Shown here piece by piece: positions 37,849 to 46,631 of a stretch of 64,000 bases of DNA. Both the position numbers and the translations under genes were made by a program. Origin of the DNA: an uncultured Pelagibacteraceae bacterium (GTDB lineage Bacteria; Pseudomonadota; Alphaproteobacteria; Pelagibacterales; Pelagibacteraceae); NCBI GenBank assembly GCA_902629695.1, contig CACORY010000005.1:1-64000 (forward strand). The letters run 5' to 3'. How positions within the stretch are numbered: the stretch's first letter is position 1; each line of letters starts with the position of its first letter. Under the pieces are notes generated by a model. That model worked only from the letters and a program-made list of their open reading frames with translations, had not been told where the DNA came from and ran no database searches.

Positions 37849-38738
37849 TGGACTGGGACAAATTAAAAATATTTCATGCAGTTGCGGAGGCTGGAAGTTT
37901 TACTAATGCAACGATAAATTTAAACTTAAGTCAATCAGCAATAAGTAGACAAATTCAATCTTTAGAACAAGATTTAAAAGTTCAATTATTTGAAAGACAT
38001 GCCAGAGGTTTAACGTTGACTGAAAACGGTGAATATGTATTTAAAACAGCCCATGAAGTTATAAGTAAATTGAAAGAAGTTGAAACTTCTTTAGGAGATC
38101 AAAAAAATAAACCCACAGGTAAATTAACAATTACCACTGTAAGAAGTTTTGGAACACATTGGTTGACACCTAGAATTCAGGAATTTATGAGATTAAACCC
38201 CGAAATCGAGATAGAATTAATCTTTGAAGATAAAGAGCTAGATTTAAGCACTAGACAAGCAGACATAGGTATTTTTATGAGAAGACCAAAACAACTAAAT
38301 TACATCCAAAAAAAATTAGTTGATTTAAAATACTATATTTATGGTTCTAACAAATATCTTGAAAAATTTAGTATGCCTAAAACAACTAATGATTTGAATA
38401 AACATAAATTTATTTCTTTTGGAAAAGGGGCACCTTCGCCTGTATATAACCCAGACTGGGCTTTAAAACTAGGTATGCCAGATGGAAAAAAAAGAAAACC
38501 AATAATGAAAGTTAATAGTGTTATGGGTTTGTTATTGGCAGTTGAGGCAGGTGTAGGGTTGGCTGCTTTACCAGAATATTTAGTAAGTAACTCTAATAAC
38601 ATAATTAAAGTATTGCCAAGATCAGAGGGTCCAATAACTGAAGCTCACTTCGTTTACCCTCAATCATTGAAAAACACGGCTAGAGTTCAGGCTTTTAGAA
38701 ACTTTCTGTTTAGTAAAATTGGTGATTGGAAGTCATAA
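37848..38738 (+). CDS. LysR-family transcriptional regulator
   Basis: This 296-residue regulator has an N-terminal winged HTH (AVAEAGSFTNATINLNLSQSAISRQIQSLEQDLKVQLFERHARG, about residues 9-52) and a C-terminal effector domain with the LysR substrate fold. It is the last gene of the folE-acuI-lysR run, so it may act on the reductase, or on the iron operon that begins about 100 bases downstream. The effector is unknown. Confidence 0.92.
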   Translation: MDWDKLKIFHAVAEAGSFTNATINLNLSQSAISRQIQSLEQDLKVQLFERHARGLTLTENGEYVFKTAHEVISKLKEVETSLGDQKNKPTGKLTITTVRSFGTHWLTPRIQEFMRLNPEIEIELIFEDKELDLSTRQADIGIFMRRPKQLNYIQKKLVDLKYYIYGSNKYLEKFSMPKTTNDLNKHKFISFGKGAPSPVYNPDWALKLGMPDGKKRKPIMKVNSVMGLLLAVEAGVGLAALPEYLVSNSNNIIKVLPRSEGPITEAHFVYPQSLKNTARVQAFRNFLFSKIGDWKS

Positions 38739-38781
38739 TTTATTCTAAAAAGTCAACTTACGAGTGCGACATTCTTGCGAT

Positions 38782-38812
38782 TGATAATCAATATCATTGC
38801 GAATAGTTATCA
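38782..38812. promoter_or_regulatory. Putative Fur-type operator (two tandem 7-1-7 sites)
   Basis: TGATAATCAATATCA at 38782-38796 is a 7-1-7 inverted repeat with one mismatch to the classical Fur half-sites TGATAAT/ATTATCA. A second, weaker copy (TGCGAATAGTTATCA, 38798-38812) follows, 16 bp on. Both lie 27-57 bases upstream of the ferric iron binding protein gene, where a repressor would cover the promoter. The sequence match is seen directly. Which regulator (Fur, or an alphaproteobacterial Irr/RirA/Mur type) is inference. Confidence 0.68.
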
Positions 38813-38838
38813 TTCACATTCAAACAAATGAGGAAATA

Positions 38839-39867
38839 ATGAAAAAAATAACAATTTTAGCATTGATTACCTCTTTATTTGCAAGTGCTTTTGCAATTGC
38901 TGATGAAGTAAATATTTTTAATGCTAGGCATTACAAAGCTGATGGAGAGCTTTATGCCAAATTTACAAACAAGACTGGGATAAAAGTTAATCTGATAAAT
39001 GGAAAATCAGGTGCCTTAGAAAAAAGAATACTTGAAGAAGGTGCTGATTCTTCTGCAGATCTTTATATCACAGCAGATGCTGGAAGATGTGGTGCTATGG
39101 ATGCAAAAGGTGCACTTCAAGGTGGTTTAACATCTGCAGCTATTAAAGATGCTGTTCCAAAAAGCTTTAGAACTAATAAGTGGGTTGGAATCGCAAAAAG
39201 AGCTAGAATAATTTATTATTCACCTGAAAGAGTTACTGGTGCAGAGTTATCTGGAATGACTTATGAAGGTCTTGCTGATCCTAAGTGGAAAGGTAGATTG
39301 GTAATTAGAAAATCTAGCAACATTTATAATAAATCTCTTGTAGCTTCATTGATTAAAAACAATGGAAAAGCAGCAACAGCTGCATGGGCTGAAGGAGTTG
39401 TTGCTAACATGGCAAGAACACCAACAGGTAATGACAGAGCACAAATTATGGCTGTAGCAGCTGGTGAAGCTGATATAGCAGTAGCTAATACTTACTATTT
39501 AGCTCTTATGTTATCTGGTAAAAAAGGCGCTGAACAACAAGAAGCTGCAAAAAAAGTTAAAGCATTCTTTCCTAATCAAAATGATAGAGGAACACACATG
39601 AATGTAAGTTGTGCAGCTCTAGTTAAAGGCGCACCTAATAAAGCTAACGCTGTTAAACTTGTCGAGTTTTTACTAACTCCTGAGTCTCAAGAGCATTTTA
39701 CAAATAATACTTTTGAGTTTCCAATGATTAATGGTGTTTCTCCAAGTCCATTAGTAGTTAATAATTTAGGTTTAGATTTCAAACAGGATATGAAAACTAA
39801 GCTTTCTTCTTATGGAAAAAATCAAGCTGCTGCAGTAGAAGTAATGACAGCTGCTGGATGGAAATAA
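38839..39867 (+). CDS. fbpA: Ferric iron ABC transporter binding protein
   Basis: This 342-residue periplasmic protein is of the FutA/FbpA (AfuA) class. The signal peptide MKKITILALITSLFASAFAIA leads into EVNIFNARHYKADGELYAKFTNKTGI, the family start with Tyr. Tyrosines that could bind Fe(III) occur near DLYITADAGR and again in ANTYYLALM. I chose the ATG at 38839 because AGGA lies a few bases upstream and it gives a clean signal peptide. It is the first gene of the iron operon, with an adjoining Fur-like operator. Confidence 0.92.
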   Translation: MKKITILALITSLFASAFAIADEVNIFNARHYKADGELYAKFTNKTGIKVNLINGKSGALEKRILEEGADSSADLYITADAGRCGAMDAKGALQGGLTSAAIKDAVPKSFRTNKWVGIAKRARIIYYSPERVTGAELSGMTYEGLADPKWKGRLVIRKSSNIYNKSLVASLIKNNGKAATAAWAEGVVANMARTPTGNDRAQIMAVAAGEADIAVANTYYLALMLSGKKGAEQQEAAKKVKAFFPNQNDRGTHMNVSCAALVKGAPNKANAVKLVEFLLTPESQEHFTNNTFEFPMINGVSPSPLVVNNLGLDFKQDMKTKLSSYGKNQAAAVEVMTAAGWK

Positions 39868-40037
39868 TGAGAGAAAAAAAAAAATTTATGTCTAATATTG
39901 ATTTAAATAAATCTTCTAAAGCATGTTCCCCATGTCATTTAGAGTGTAAAAAAATCAATAAAAGAATAAATAATAGAAAACTTTCAGAAATTGAAACTAA
40001 GGAAGTTCCGCATCTCCTAAAAGTATTTAATTTTTGA
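39867..40037 (+). CDS. CxxCH microprotein of the iron operon
   Basis: This is a 56-residue reading frame whose ATG overlaps the fbpA stop (TAATG). It carries KACSPCHLECKK, a CxxCH followed by a third Cys, on a lysine-rich chain with no signal peptide or membrane helix. A CxxCH can bind heme only after export, and none is predicted, so metal or thiol chemistry is more likely. A hairpin follows 13 bases after the stop. Confidence 0.55.
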   Translation: MREKKKFMSNIDLNKSSKACSPCHLECKKINKRINNRKLSEIETKEVPHLLKVFNF

Positions 40038-40050
40038 TTTTTTCTGACAG

Positions 40051-40093
40051 TGTCCATGCCTTTGGTTGGTTCTCCTTCCAAAGCATGGATACA
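40051..40093 (+). terminator. Hairpin between microprotein and Prx-like gene
   Basis: TGTCCATGCCTTTGG at 40051 pairs with the strand ending at 40093 (CCAAAGCATGGATACA) with small bulges, and a T run follows at 40102-40108. It could be a partial terminator that lowers expression of the permease genes relative to the binding protein, as often happens in ABC operons, or an mRNA stabiliser. Confidence 0.55.
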
Positions 40094-40136
40094 AAAATAA
40101 ATTTTTTTCTGCTGAGAGAGTGTTCACGTGATCAAG

Positions 40137-40685
40137 ATGTCTCCTTATTATGATGAACACTCTTTGAACAGATTAAAGATGACTAAAATGAAATCTGGTT
40201 TTAGATTAAACGAAATGAATTTTAGCTTAGATAACTTTTCCCAAAATTCAAAAAAAATTTTTGAAAAAAAAAGGGTAACACTCTTCAGTATTAGTCAAAA
40301 TTTAATAAGTGAAAAAACAGATTATCTAATAAAAAATTTTGAAAATAATTATGATAGTATTAAAAAACTTGGTATTCACGAAATTTATTATTGTGGTTTA
40401 GAAAATTTTATAAATCTCAAAAAAAGATTTAATAAAATTAAGATAAATAAGATAAAAATTTTACCTGATGAAAAAGGTGTTTTCGCTGAACATCTTGGCA
40501 TGCTTACTTTTCAAAGTAAAGAAAATAAAAAGTATCAAGATAAAAATTATATGGCAATTATTACAGATGGAATAATTGAAAAATGGTGGGAGGATATCTA
40601 TAATTTAAAAAATACTGATAAAGATTCACATATAAATGTAATTAAAGCTGAAAACTGCTTAGAATATCTTCATGGAGCAGAGTAA
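40137..40685 (+). CDS. Peroxiredoxin-5-like protein lacking the catalytic Cys
   Basis: This is a 182-residue protein from the ATG at 40137 (a GTG at 40128 is also possible). The order of segments follows Prx5: RVTLFSIS, a helix, LGIHEIYYCGLENF, KIKILPDEKGVFAEHLGMLTF, YMAIITDGIIEKWW, ENCLEYLHG. In Prx5 the second segment holds TxxC with the peroxidatic Cys, but here it reads SISQNLISEKTDYL with no Cys. A catalytic peroxidase is unlikely, and a structural or redox-sensing role within the iron operon is possible. It lies 38 bases before the permease gene. Confidence 0.7.
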   Translation: MSPYYDEHSLNRLKMTKMKSGFRLNEMNFSLDNFSQNSKKIFEKKRVTLFSISQNLISEKTDYLIKNFENNYDSIKKLGIHEIYYCGLENFINLKKRFNKIKINKIKILPDEKGVFAEHLGMLTFQSKENKKYQDKNYMAIITDGIIEKWWEDIYNLKNTDKDSHINVIKAENCLEYLHGAE

Positions 40686-40723
40686 TTAATATTATTTATA
40701 TTAATTTATAATATAAAAGTATA

Positions 40724-42349
40724 ATGAATAGAAATTTAAATATTTGGTTTTTATCCTCTCTATTCATATCTTTAATTGTAATTATTCCAATATTAACTGT
40801 CTTCTCAAGTTTCTTTGAAAATACCTCAGATTATTTTGGTATACTAAAAAATACATTCCTTTTTGAATATATAATAAATTCTATTTTTTTATTAGTGAGT
40901 GTGTTATTTTTAACATTTATAATTGGAACAGGTTCAGCTTATTTAGTATCTTTTTATGAGTTTCCATTAAGTAATTTTTTTAAATGGGCATTAATTTTGT
41001 CTTTTGCTGTTCCTCCATATATTTATGCATATTCTTTAACAGCCTTTTTTGAGAATTATGGCACCGCATATACAATTTTAAAAAATTTTTTTGGAGAAGC
41101 GAATTATAACAAACATATACCAAAGTTTGATGGCATGTTAGGGAGTGTATTATCTATATCTTTGTCATTATTTGGATATGTTTATATTCTTGCTAGAGCA
41201 TCTTTTCTTTATCAGTCACAAAATTTAATAGATTTAGGAAAAAATCTTGGTTTTTCAAATTTTAAATCTTTTTATTCAATAATTCTCCCATCAGCTAGAC
41301 CAGCTATTGTTGCTGGTTTATCTTTGGTAGCGATGGAAACTTTAGCTGAATTTGGAGCAGTTGATTTTTTTTCTATTAATACTCTTACAACTGGAATTTA
41401 TAATTCTTGGATTGCTTTTGATGATTTAGCTTTTGCTAATCAATTGTCATTTTTTTTACTGTTATTTATATTTGCATTATTTATATTAGAAAATTTATCT
41501 AGAAAAAAAGCTAAATACCATTTTAATTCAAGAGGTGGTTTCAAAAGAAAAAAGAAATTAAGATTAACCAAAAATAAATCTCTTTTAGCTTTCATTTTCT
41601 GTTTTTTGATTTTCTTTTTGAGTTTTTTGTTTCCTTTAAGCCAAATGCTTTATTGGACAATAAAATTTCCCGAAAATTTATTCGATTTAAATATATTTAA
41701 ACTTTTTTTAAATACCGTTTATTTAGTTTCTATATCTAGTTTAGTATTGATTTTATTCTCCCTAGTTTCAAATTACGGGAACAGAGTATCTAATAATAAA
41801 GTATTAAATTTATTTTCAACATTATCAATTTCAGGTTATGCAATTCCAGGAGTTATATTAGCAGTTGCTTTTATCACTTTTATTGCATGGTTTGATAACA
41901 ATATAATTAAAAGCTTCGGTTTTTTATCTATAAAGAAATTATTTTTTGGCTCGATACTCGGTCTAGTATTAGTTTATTTCATTAGATTTTATTCTCTAGC
42001 ATTTAATGGAATAAAATCTGGATATGAAAAAATTAATATTTATGTTGATGAAACTGCGTATTTACTTGGTTACTCTAAGAGAAAAACTTTTATGAATATT
42101 CATATTCCTTTTTTAAGAAACTCTCTTTTATTTGTAGGTATTTTGATTTCTTTAGAAATAATTAGAGAATTACCGATCACTCTAATATTAAGACCTTTTA
42201 ATTTCGAGACTTTTGCAACTACCGCCTATATTTCGGCGTCTGAGGATTTACTAGAAGCTGCTGCAGTTCCATCATTATTTTTGATTTTAATTGCTGCATT
42301 ATTCATTATGATAACTTCAAAATATATACTAAGAGATAATGATGAATAA
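40724..42349 (+). CDS. fbpB: Ferric iron ABC transporter permease
   Basis: This 541-residue inner membrane permease with two fused modules (about 12 helices) is typical for FbpB/SfuB. Each module has an EAA loop: DLGKNLGFSNFKSFYSIILPSARPAI near 165 and DETAYLLGYSKRKTFMNIHIPFLRN near 443. It overlaps the ATPase gene by 11 bases. Together with the upstream binding protein it forms a Fe(III) importer. Confidence 0.92.
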   Translation: MNRNLNIWFLSSLFISLIVIIPILTVFSSFFENTSDYFGILKNTFLFEYIINSIFLLVSVLFLTFIIGTGSAYLVSFYEFPLSNFFKWALILSFAVPPYIYAYSLTAFFENYGTAYTILKNFFGEANYNKHIPKFDGMLGSVLSISLSLFGYVYILARASFLYQSQNLIDLGKNLGFSNFKSFYSIILPSARPAIVAGLSLVAMETLAEFGAVDFFSINTLTTGIYNSWIAFDDLAFANQLSFFLLLFIFALFILENLSRKKAKYHFNSRGGFKRKKKLRLTKNKSLLAFIFCFLIFFLSFLFPLSQMLYWTIKFPENLFDLNIFKLFLNTVYLVSISSLVLILFSLVSNYGNRVSNNKVLNLFSTLSISGYAIPGVILAVAFITFIAWFDNNIIKSFGFLSIKKLFFGSILGLVLVYFIRFYSLAFNGIKSGYEKINIYVDETAYLLGYSKRKTFMNIHIPFLRNSLLFVGILISLEIIRELPITLILRPFNFETFATTAYISASEDLLEAAAVPSLFLILIAALFIMITSKYILRDNDE

Positions 42350-43400
42350 AAATTTTTTTGAAATAAAAGATGTCACTTTTTCTATAGGTGGAATGAATAA
42401 AGTAAATGACGTAAATATTTCTATAAAAAATGAAGGAGATATAATATGTATTCTTGGACCTTCTGGAATTGGCAAAACAACAATGTTAAGAACTATTGCA
42501 GGTTTAGAAAAAATAAACAAGGGAGAAATAACTCTTAAAGATAAAGTTATGTCATCTAAAAAAATTCATGTTGAGCCAGAAAAAAGAAATATTGCTTTAT
42601 CTTTTCAAGAAAATTCTTTATTTCCTCATTACACAATAAGTAAGAATATTTATCTTGGTCTTAAGAAAAATTCTATTAATAATAAAAATATTAACGCAAA
42701 TGAGATAATTAAGATTTTAGATATCAGCGAAATTTTAGATAAATACCCACACCAAATAAGTGCTGGAGAGGCTCAAAGAGCATCATTGGCACGATCTATA
42801 ATTTCACAACCAGATCTTTTGTTACTCGATGAACCTCTTTCTAATGTAGATCAAAGTTTTAAGGAAGAAATTCAAGTAAATTTAAAAAAAATTTTGAACG
42901 ATAACAGAGTTACAACAATTGTGGTAACTCATGACTCATATGAGGCATTTTATTTAGGCAGCAAATGTGCACTTATTTTAAATAATGAAGTAAAGCAGTT
43001 TGATGATCCTTATAATGTTTACCATTTTCCGAATTCTGTTGAAGTTGTAAATTTTTTAAATAGAGGAATATTATTACCGGCTAAGGTAACGGGAGGGAAC
43101 TCTCTTGAAAATGATGATTTAGGAATTATTAAGGGAAAATTCATCAAACATTATCCAACAGGTTCTAAGGTGCAACTATTACTCCAGCCAGAGGATCTAG
43201 AACATGATGACAATAGTAATTTGAAATTAGAGGTTGTTGATAGAAAATTTAGAGGAACAAACTTCATTTATACATTAAAAACAGCAAGCAATAGATTAAT
43301 ACCAGTTGCTGTTCATACTCATCATTGGGAACAACATGAAATCAATGAAAAATTCGGGATTAAAAGACCAATTGAACTTGAGCATGTAGTTTGTTTTTAA
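42339..43400 (+). CDS. fbpC: Ferric iron ABC transporter ATPase
   Basis: This 353-residue ATPase has Walker A GPSGIGKTT near residue 36, signature ISAGEAQRASLARS, Walker B LLLLDEPLSNVD, and a C-terminal regulatory TOBE-like domain (about 240-353). Signature variant SAGEAQ replaces the usual SGGQQQ. It energises the FbpB permease. The start overlaps fbpB by 11 bases. Confidence 0.92.
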   Translation: MMNKNFFEIKDVTFSIGGMNKVNDVNISIKNEGDIICILGPSGIGKTTMLRTIAGLEKINKGEITLKDKVMSSKKIHVEPEKRNIALSFQENSLFPHYTISKNIYLGLKKNSINNKNINANEIIKILDISEILDKYPHQISAGEAQRASLARSIISQPDLLLLDEPLSNVDQSFKEEIQVNLKKILNDNRVTTIVVTHDSYEAFYLGSKCALILNNEVKQFDDPYNVYHFPNSVEVVNFLNRGILLPAKVTGGNSLENDDLGIIKGKFIKHYPTGSKVQLLLQPEDLEHDDNSNLKLEVVDRKFRGTNFIYTLKTASNRLIPVAVHTHHWEQHEINEKFGIKRPIELEHVVCF

Positions 43401-43423
43401 TAGAAAATTAACTATCTATTTAA

Positions 43424-44116
43424 ATGACTAATTTTAAAGTTTTTCTTAAAGGTATTATTGATGTGAGCCCATTAATGATACCAGTGGTACCATTTGGTCT
43501 AATTTTTGGTGTACTAGCTATCGATGTTGGATTCAGTCCATTAGAAACAATAGGAATGTCTTTAATAGTTTTTGGTGGTGCTTCTCAAATAGTTCTTTTA
43601 CAATTATTTTCGGGGGGAGCTTCTTCTTTGGTCATTATAAGTTCAGTTGGAGCTGTAAATTCACGTCATCTACTTTATGGAGCTGTAGTATCTGAGCATT
43701 TATCAGATTTAAAATTGATTTGGAAAATTATTATCTCATATTTTTTAATTGACCAGGCATATGCAATATCAAATGAGTACCTAAAGAAAAATAAAGATCA
43801 AAATAGATATTTTCATTTAGTTGGGGCTGGCGCAACATGTTGGGTAATTTGGCAATCAACTACTTTTCTAGGAATCATACTGGGTGCGGCGATACCAGAA
43901 AAACTCGGGTTAAGCTTCGCTGTTCCCTTAACTTTTTTAGCACTTTTAGTTAATGATTTTAGGAAATTTATAAATGTTATTGTGATAGTTGTGTCTGGGT
44001 TGGTTGCTACACTCGGATATAATTATATTCCTTTCAAAGCATATGCAATAGTTGCTGGTTTAACAGGTTTGCTAGTAGCTATGATATTTACAAAAATGGT
44101 TAAAACAAATGAGTAA
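43424..44116 (+). CDS. azlC: AzlC-family branched-chain amino acid exporter subunit
   Basis: This 230-residue membrane protein with about seven helices matches AzlC/YgaZ (VSPLMIPVVPFGLIFGVLAIDVG near 12, GGASQIVLLQLFSGGAS, RHLLYGAV). With AzlD it forms an exporter of branched-chain or related amino acids such as azaleucine and valine. The azlD gene overlaps by 8 bases, confirming the pair. Confidence 0.93.
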   Translation: MTNFKVFLKGIIDVSPLMIPVVPFGLIFGVLAIDVGFSPLETIGMSLIVFGGASQIVLLQLFSGGASSLVIISSVGAVNSRHLLYGAVVSEHLSDLKLIWKIIISYFLIDQAYAISNEYLKKNKDQNRYFHLVGAGATCWVIWQSTTFLGIILGAAIPEKLGLSFAVPLTFLALLVNDFRKFINVIVIVVSGLVATLGYNYIPFKAYAIVAGLTGLLVAMIFTKMVKTNE

Positions 44117-44423
44117 TTGGGCTTTAATAATATATTGTGGATTGATTACTTATCTTACAAGATTTTCAATGATAGCATTAATAAAAAAGGAAATGTTTAA
44201 TGATAGAATAAGACAAGTTTTGTCTTATGTACCATCAGCAATATTTCCAGCTATTATTTTTCCAGCTATTTTTTTAGATAATTCAGGGTTAATTCTATTC
44301 AAGGATAACCCAAAGATTATTGCTGCAATAATTGCCACAATAATTGGAATTTTTTCAAGAAGTATAATTGCGACAATATTTTCAGGATTAGCATCTTATT
44401 GGTTTACAATATTTGTTGTATAA
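44109..44423 (+). CDS. azlD: AzlD-family branched-chain amino acid exporter subunit
   Basis: This 104-residue protein with four helices is the partner of AzlC. The family segment ITYLTRFSMIALI followed by VPSAIFPAIIFPAIFL is recognisable. Overlap with azlC supports translational coupling. It ends 6 bases before the thioredoxin-fold gene, which may share the transcript. Confidence 0.9.
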   Translation: MSNWALIIYCGLITYLTRFSMIALIKKEMFNDRIRQVLSYVPSAIFPAIIFPAIFLDNSGLILFKDNPKIIAAIIATIIGIFSRSIIATIFSGLASYWFTIFVV

Positions 44424-44429
44424 AAGATT

Positions 44430-44798
44430 ATGAAAAAATTTTATATTTTAATTTTTTATTTTTTTATTTTCAATAGTGGTGCAATAGCTAAAGAAACAAC
44501 TTTTAATAAAGAGTTGTTTGATAAAGCTCAGTCTGATGGGAAAATTGTAATAGTAAGTTCTTGGGTAAAATACTGTACATCTTGTGCTAGTCAGATGAAG
44601 GTTTTAGATAAAGCTAAAAATGATTTTGAAAATATTGAATATTTTAAATTTGACGTAAGAAATAAAGAAATAGCCAAATTATTAAATGTTCAATATCAAA
44701 CAACACTTTTAATATTTAAAGATAATAAAGAAATTTACAGAAGTGTAGGTGAAACAAGTAAAGATTTAATCTATAAAGCTATACTATCTTCAATTTAA
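44430..44798 (+). CDS. Exported thioredoxin-fold protein
   Basis: This 122-residue protein has a signal peptide (MKKFYILIFYFFIFNSGAIA) and a thioredoxin domain. The redox motif is KYCTSCASQM, a CxxC (CTSC) in place of CGPC, like the DsbD C-terminal or thiol-disulfide interchange type. The cis-Pro region reads YQTTLLIFK, with Thr at the usual Pro position, so activity may be altered. It probably works in the periplasm. Confidence 0.78.
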   Translation: MKKFYILIFYFFIFNSGAIAKETTFNKELFDKAQSDGKIVIVSSWVKYCTSCASQMKVLDKAKNDFENIEYFKFDVRNKEIAKLLNVQYQTTLLIFKDNKEIYRSVGETSKDLIYKAILSSI

Positions 44799-44799
44799 T

Positions 44800-45480
44800 T
44801 TACCTACCTAGATTTATATTTCTAGCAACATTTGTTTCAAGTTTTGCAGGTTTCTTTAAATCTAAATTATTCATAATCTCTATATATTCATCAACACTAC
44901 TTACTTGTAATCTTGGGTTTTGTTTTTTTTCTTTACCAATTGTACTTACTTTTTCTCCCTTATAATCGTGAGCAGGATATAAAAAAGTTTCTTCAGGTAA
45001 TTTTAATAGGTTATTAAATATTGAATCGTAAGCATCTTTAGCGTTACCATTTTGAAAATCTGTTCTACCTGTCCCATTAATTAATAATGTGTCACCAGAA
45101 AAAAGATAATTATCCATTAAAAAACTGTAACTATCAGATGTATGTCCAGGAGTATACATAGCTCTAATTTTTAAAGTATCTAAATTTATATATTCGCCAT
45201 CTTTAACTTTTATCTCTACAGTATTTGCTGGGGAATGATCACCCATTATTGTTGTGCACTTGGTTATATCTTTAAGTTTTGAAGCACCAGTTACATGATC
45301 TGCATGGATATGGGTATCTATTACCTTCACTAAATTTAAATTTAAATCTTTTAACAATTGTACATATTGATTTACATTTTCAATTACTGGATCGATGATT
45401 AATGCCTCTCTTCCTTTAGCTGAGGCAATTAAGTAAGTGTAAGTGCTGGATTTTTGATCAAATAATTGTTTAAAAATCAT
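44800..45480 (-). CDS. ETHE1-type sulfur dioxygenase (MBL fold)
   Basis: This 226-residue metallo-beta-lactamase-fold protein is of the persulfide/sulfur dioxygenase group. It has the metal motif THIHADH near 58, YTPGHTSDSYSF, FSGDTLLINGTGRTDFQNG and YPAHDYKG, all in order. It oxidises glutathione persulfide to sulfite with O2 in known homologues. I use the ATG at 45480. The longer frame begins with TTG at 45486. It converges with the thioredoxin-fold gene. Confidence 0.88.
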   Translation of the reverse strand: MIFKQLFDQKSSTYTYLIASAKGREALIIDPVIENVNQYVQLLKDLNLNLVKVIDTHIHADHVTGASKLKDITKCTTIMGDHSPANTVEIKVKDGEYINLDTLKIRAMYTPGHTSDSYSFLMDNYLFSGDTLLINGTGRTDFQNGNAKDAYDSIFNNLLKLPEETFLYPAHDYKGEKVSTIGKEKKQNPRLQVSSVDEYIEIMNNLDLKKPAKLETNVARNINLGR

Positions 45481-45502
45481 AATCAAATATTATCATATAA
45501 GT

Positions 45503-45940
45503 ATGAAAACCACTACATTTGACTGGTCATGTAAGCATACATGGAGACAAAGTGCAAAAAATACAGCCTGGTGTTTACTTGGTTGTTCAATTGGTGACTT
45601 CGGTACTATCTTATTTTTCCAATTAACAAAAATACCATTTCCTGTTTTAGTGATAATGGTATTAGCAATTATAAATGGATTGGTTACGAGTGTTATACTT
45701 GAAACAATTATATTAATTCAACAAAATCTTGAATTTAAAAAAGCTTTTAAAACGGCTTTAGGTATGAGTTTTATCTCCATGATAAGTATGGAAACCACAA
45801 TGAATTTGACAGATTATTTTTTAACTGGTGGAGCAATATTAACTTGGTGGGTTGTACCTTTAATGCTTATTGTTGGTTTTTTAACACCATGGCCATACAA
45901 TTATTGGAGATTAAAAAAATATGGCATCAACTGTCATTAA
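45503..45940 (+). CDS. DUF4396 family membrane protein
   Basis: This 145-residue protein has four transmembrane helices and the DUF4396 start (FDWSCKHTWRQSAKNTAWCLLGCSIGDFGTI). The cysteines at about 10, 24 and 28 are typical of the family and could bind metal, but its function is not established. It starts 22 bases from the divergent sulfur dioxygenase and overlaps the methyltransferase gene by 20 bases. Confidence 0.8.
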   Translation: MKTTTFDWSCKHTWRQSAKNTAWCLLGCSIGDFGTILFFQLTKIPFPVLVIMVLAIINGLVTSVILETIILIQQNLEFKKAFKTALGMSFISMISMETTMNLTDYFLTGGAILTWWVVPLMLIVGFLTPWPYNYWRLKKYGINCH

Positions 45941-46631
45941 AAATTGGGATAATAAAACTTGGTTATCTTCAAAAGATTATATTGAATCATTTAATAATTT
46001 TTTAATTAAAAATATAAAAATTAATTCAAATTGTAAAATTTTAGATATTGGATGTGGTCGTGGAAAGATTTTAGGTTCTTTAAGATCAAAAATTAAACTT
46101 AAAGAAAAACCATTAGGGATAGATATTGTTAATCATAAAGATAGAGATAAAAGAATTAATTTTAAAAAAATAAATGCTTTAAATCTTTCTTTCAGAAAAG
46201 ATCAAAAATTCGATTTAATTTTAATCAAACAAACAATTCATTTGATGAAATTTGGTGAAATCAAAAAATTATTAAAGATATTAAAAAGAAGTGTAAATCC
46301 AAAAGGTAAAATTTTAATCTTCACTTTAGATACTGGTAAAAATGAAATCCCAACTTTTAAATTAATGAAATATAAACTTAATAAATCACTTAATAGAGAT
46401 AAAAAGATATTAAGAATTATTACAGATTTATATCCTCAAAGAATTAAAAAAAAATTTATTTTCGATGTTAAAATAGATAAAGAAAAATATTTAGATATGA
46501 TTAAAAAAAGATACATTTCAACTTTAATACCTTTTTCAAAAAAGCAATTAATTGAAGGAATTCAAGAAATTAAAATAAAATATAGCAAAGTACTAAGATT
46601 TAAAGATAAATTGATTTGTATAATTTTATAA
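45921..46631 (+). CDS. Class I SAM-dependent methyltransferase
   Basis: This is a 236-residue Rossmann methyltransferase. The SAM motif I is ILDIGCGRGKILG near residues 39-51, then motif II FDLILIKQTIHLMKFGEI and post-motif III KGKILIFTLDTG. It is very lysine-rich. The substrate is unknown. It overlaps DUF4396 at its start and converges with cytochrome b561 at its end. Confidence 0.82.
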   Translation: MASTVIKNWDNKTWLSSKDYIESFNNFLIKNIKINSNCKILDIGCGRGKILGSLRSKIKLKEKPLGIDIVNHKDRDKRINFKKINALNLSFRKDQKFDLILIKQTIHLMKFGEIKKLLKILKRSVNPKGKILIFTLDTGKNEIPTFKLMKYKLNKSLNRDKKILRIITDLYPQRIKKKFIFDVKIDKEKYLDMIKKRYISTLIPFSKKQLIEGIQEIKIKYSKVLRFKDKLICIIL

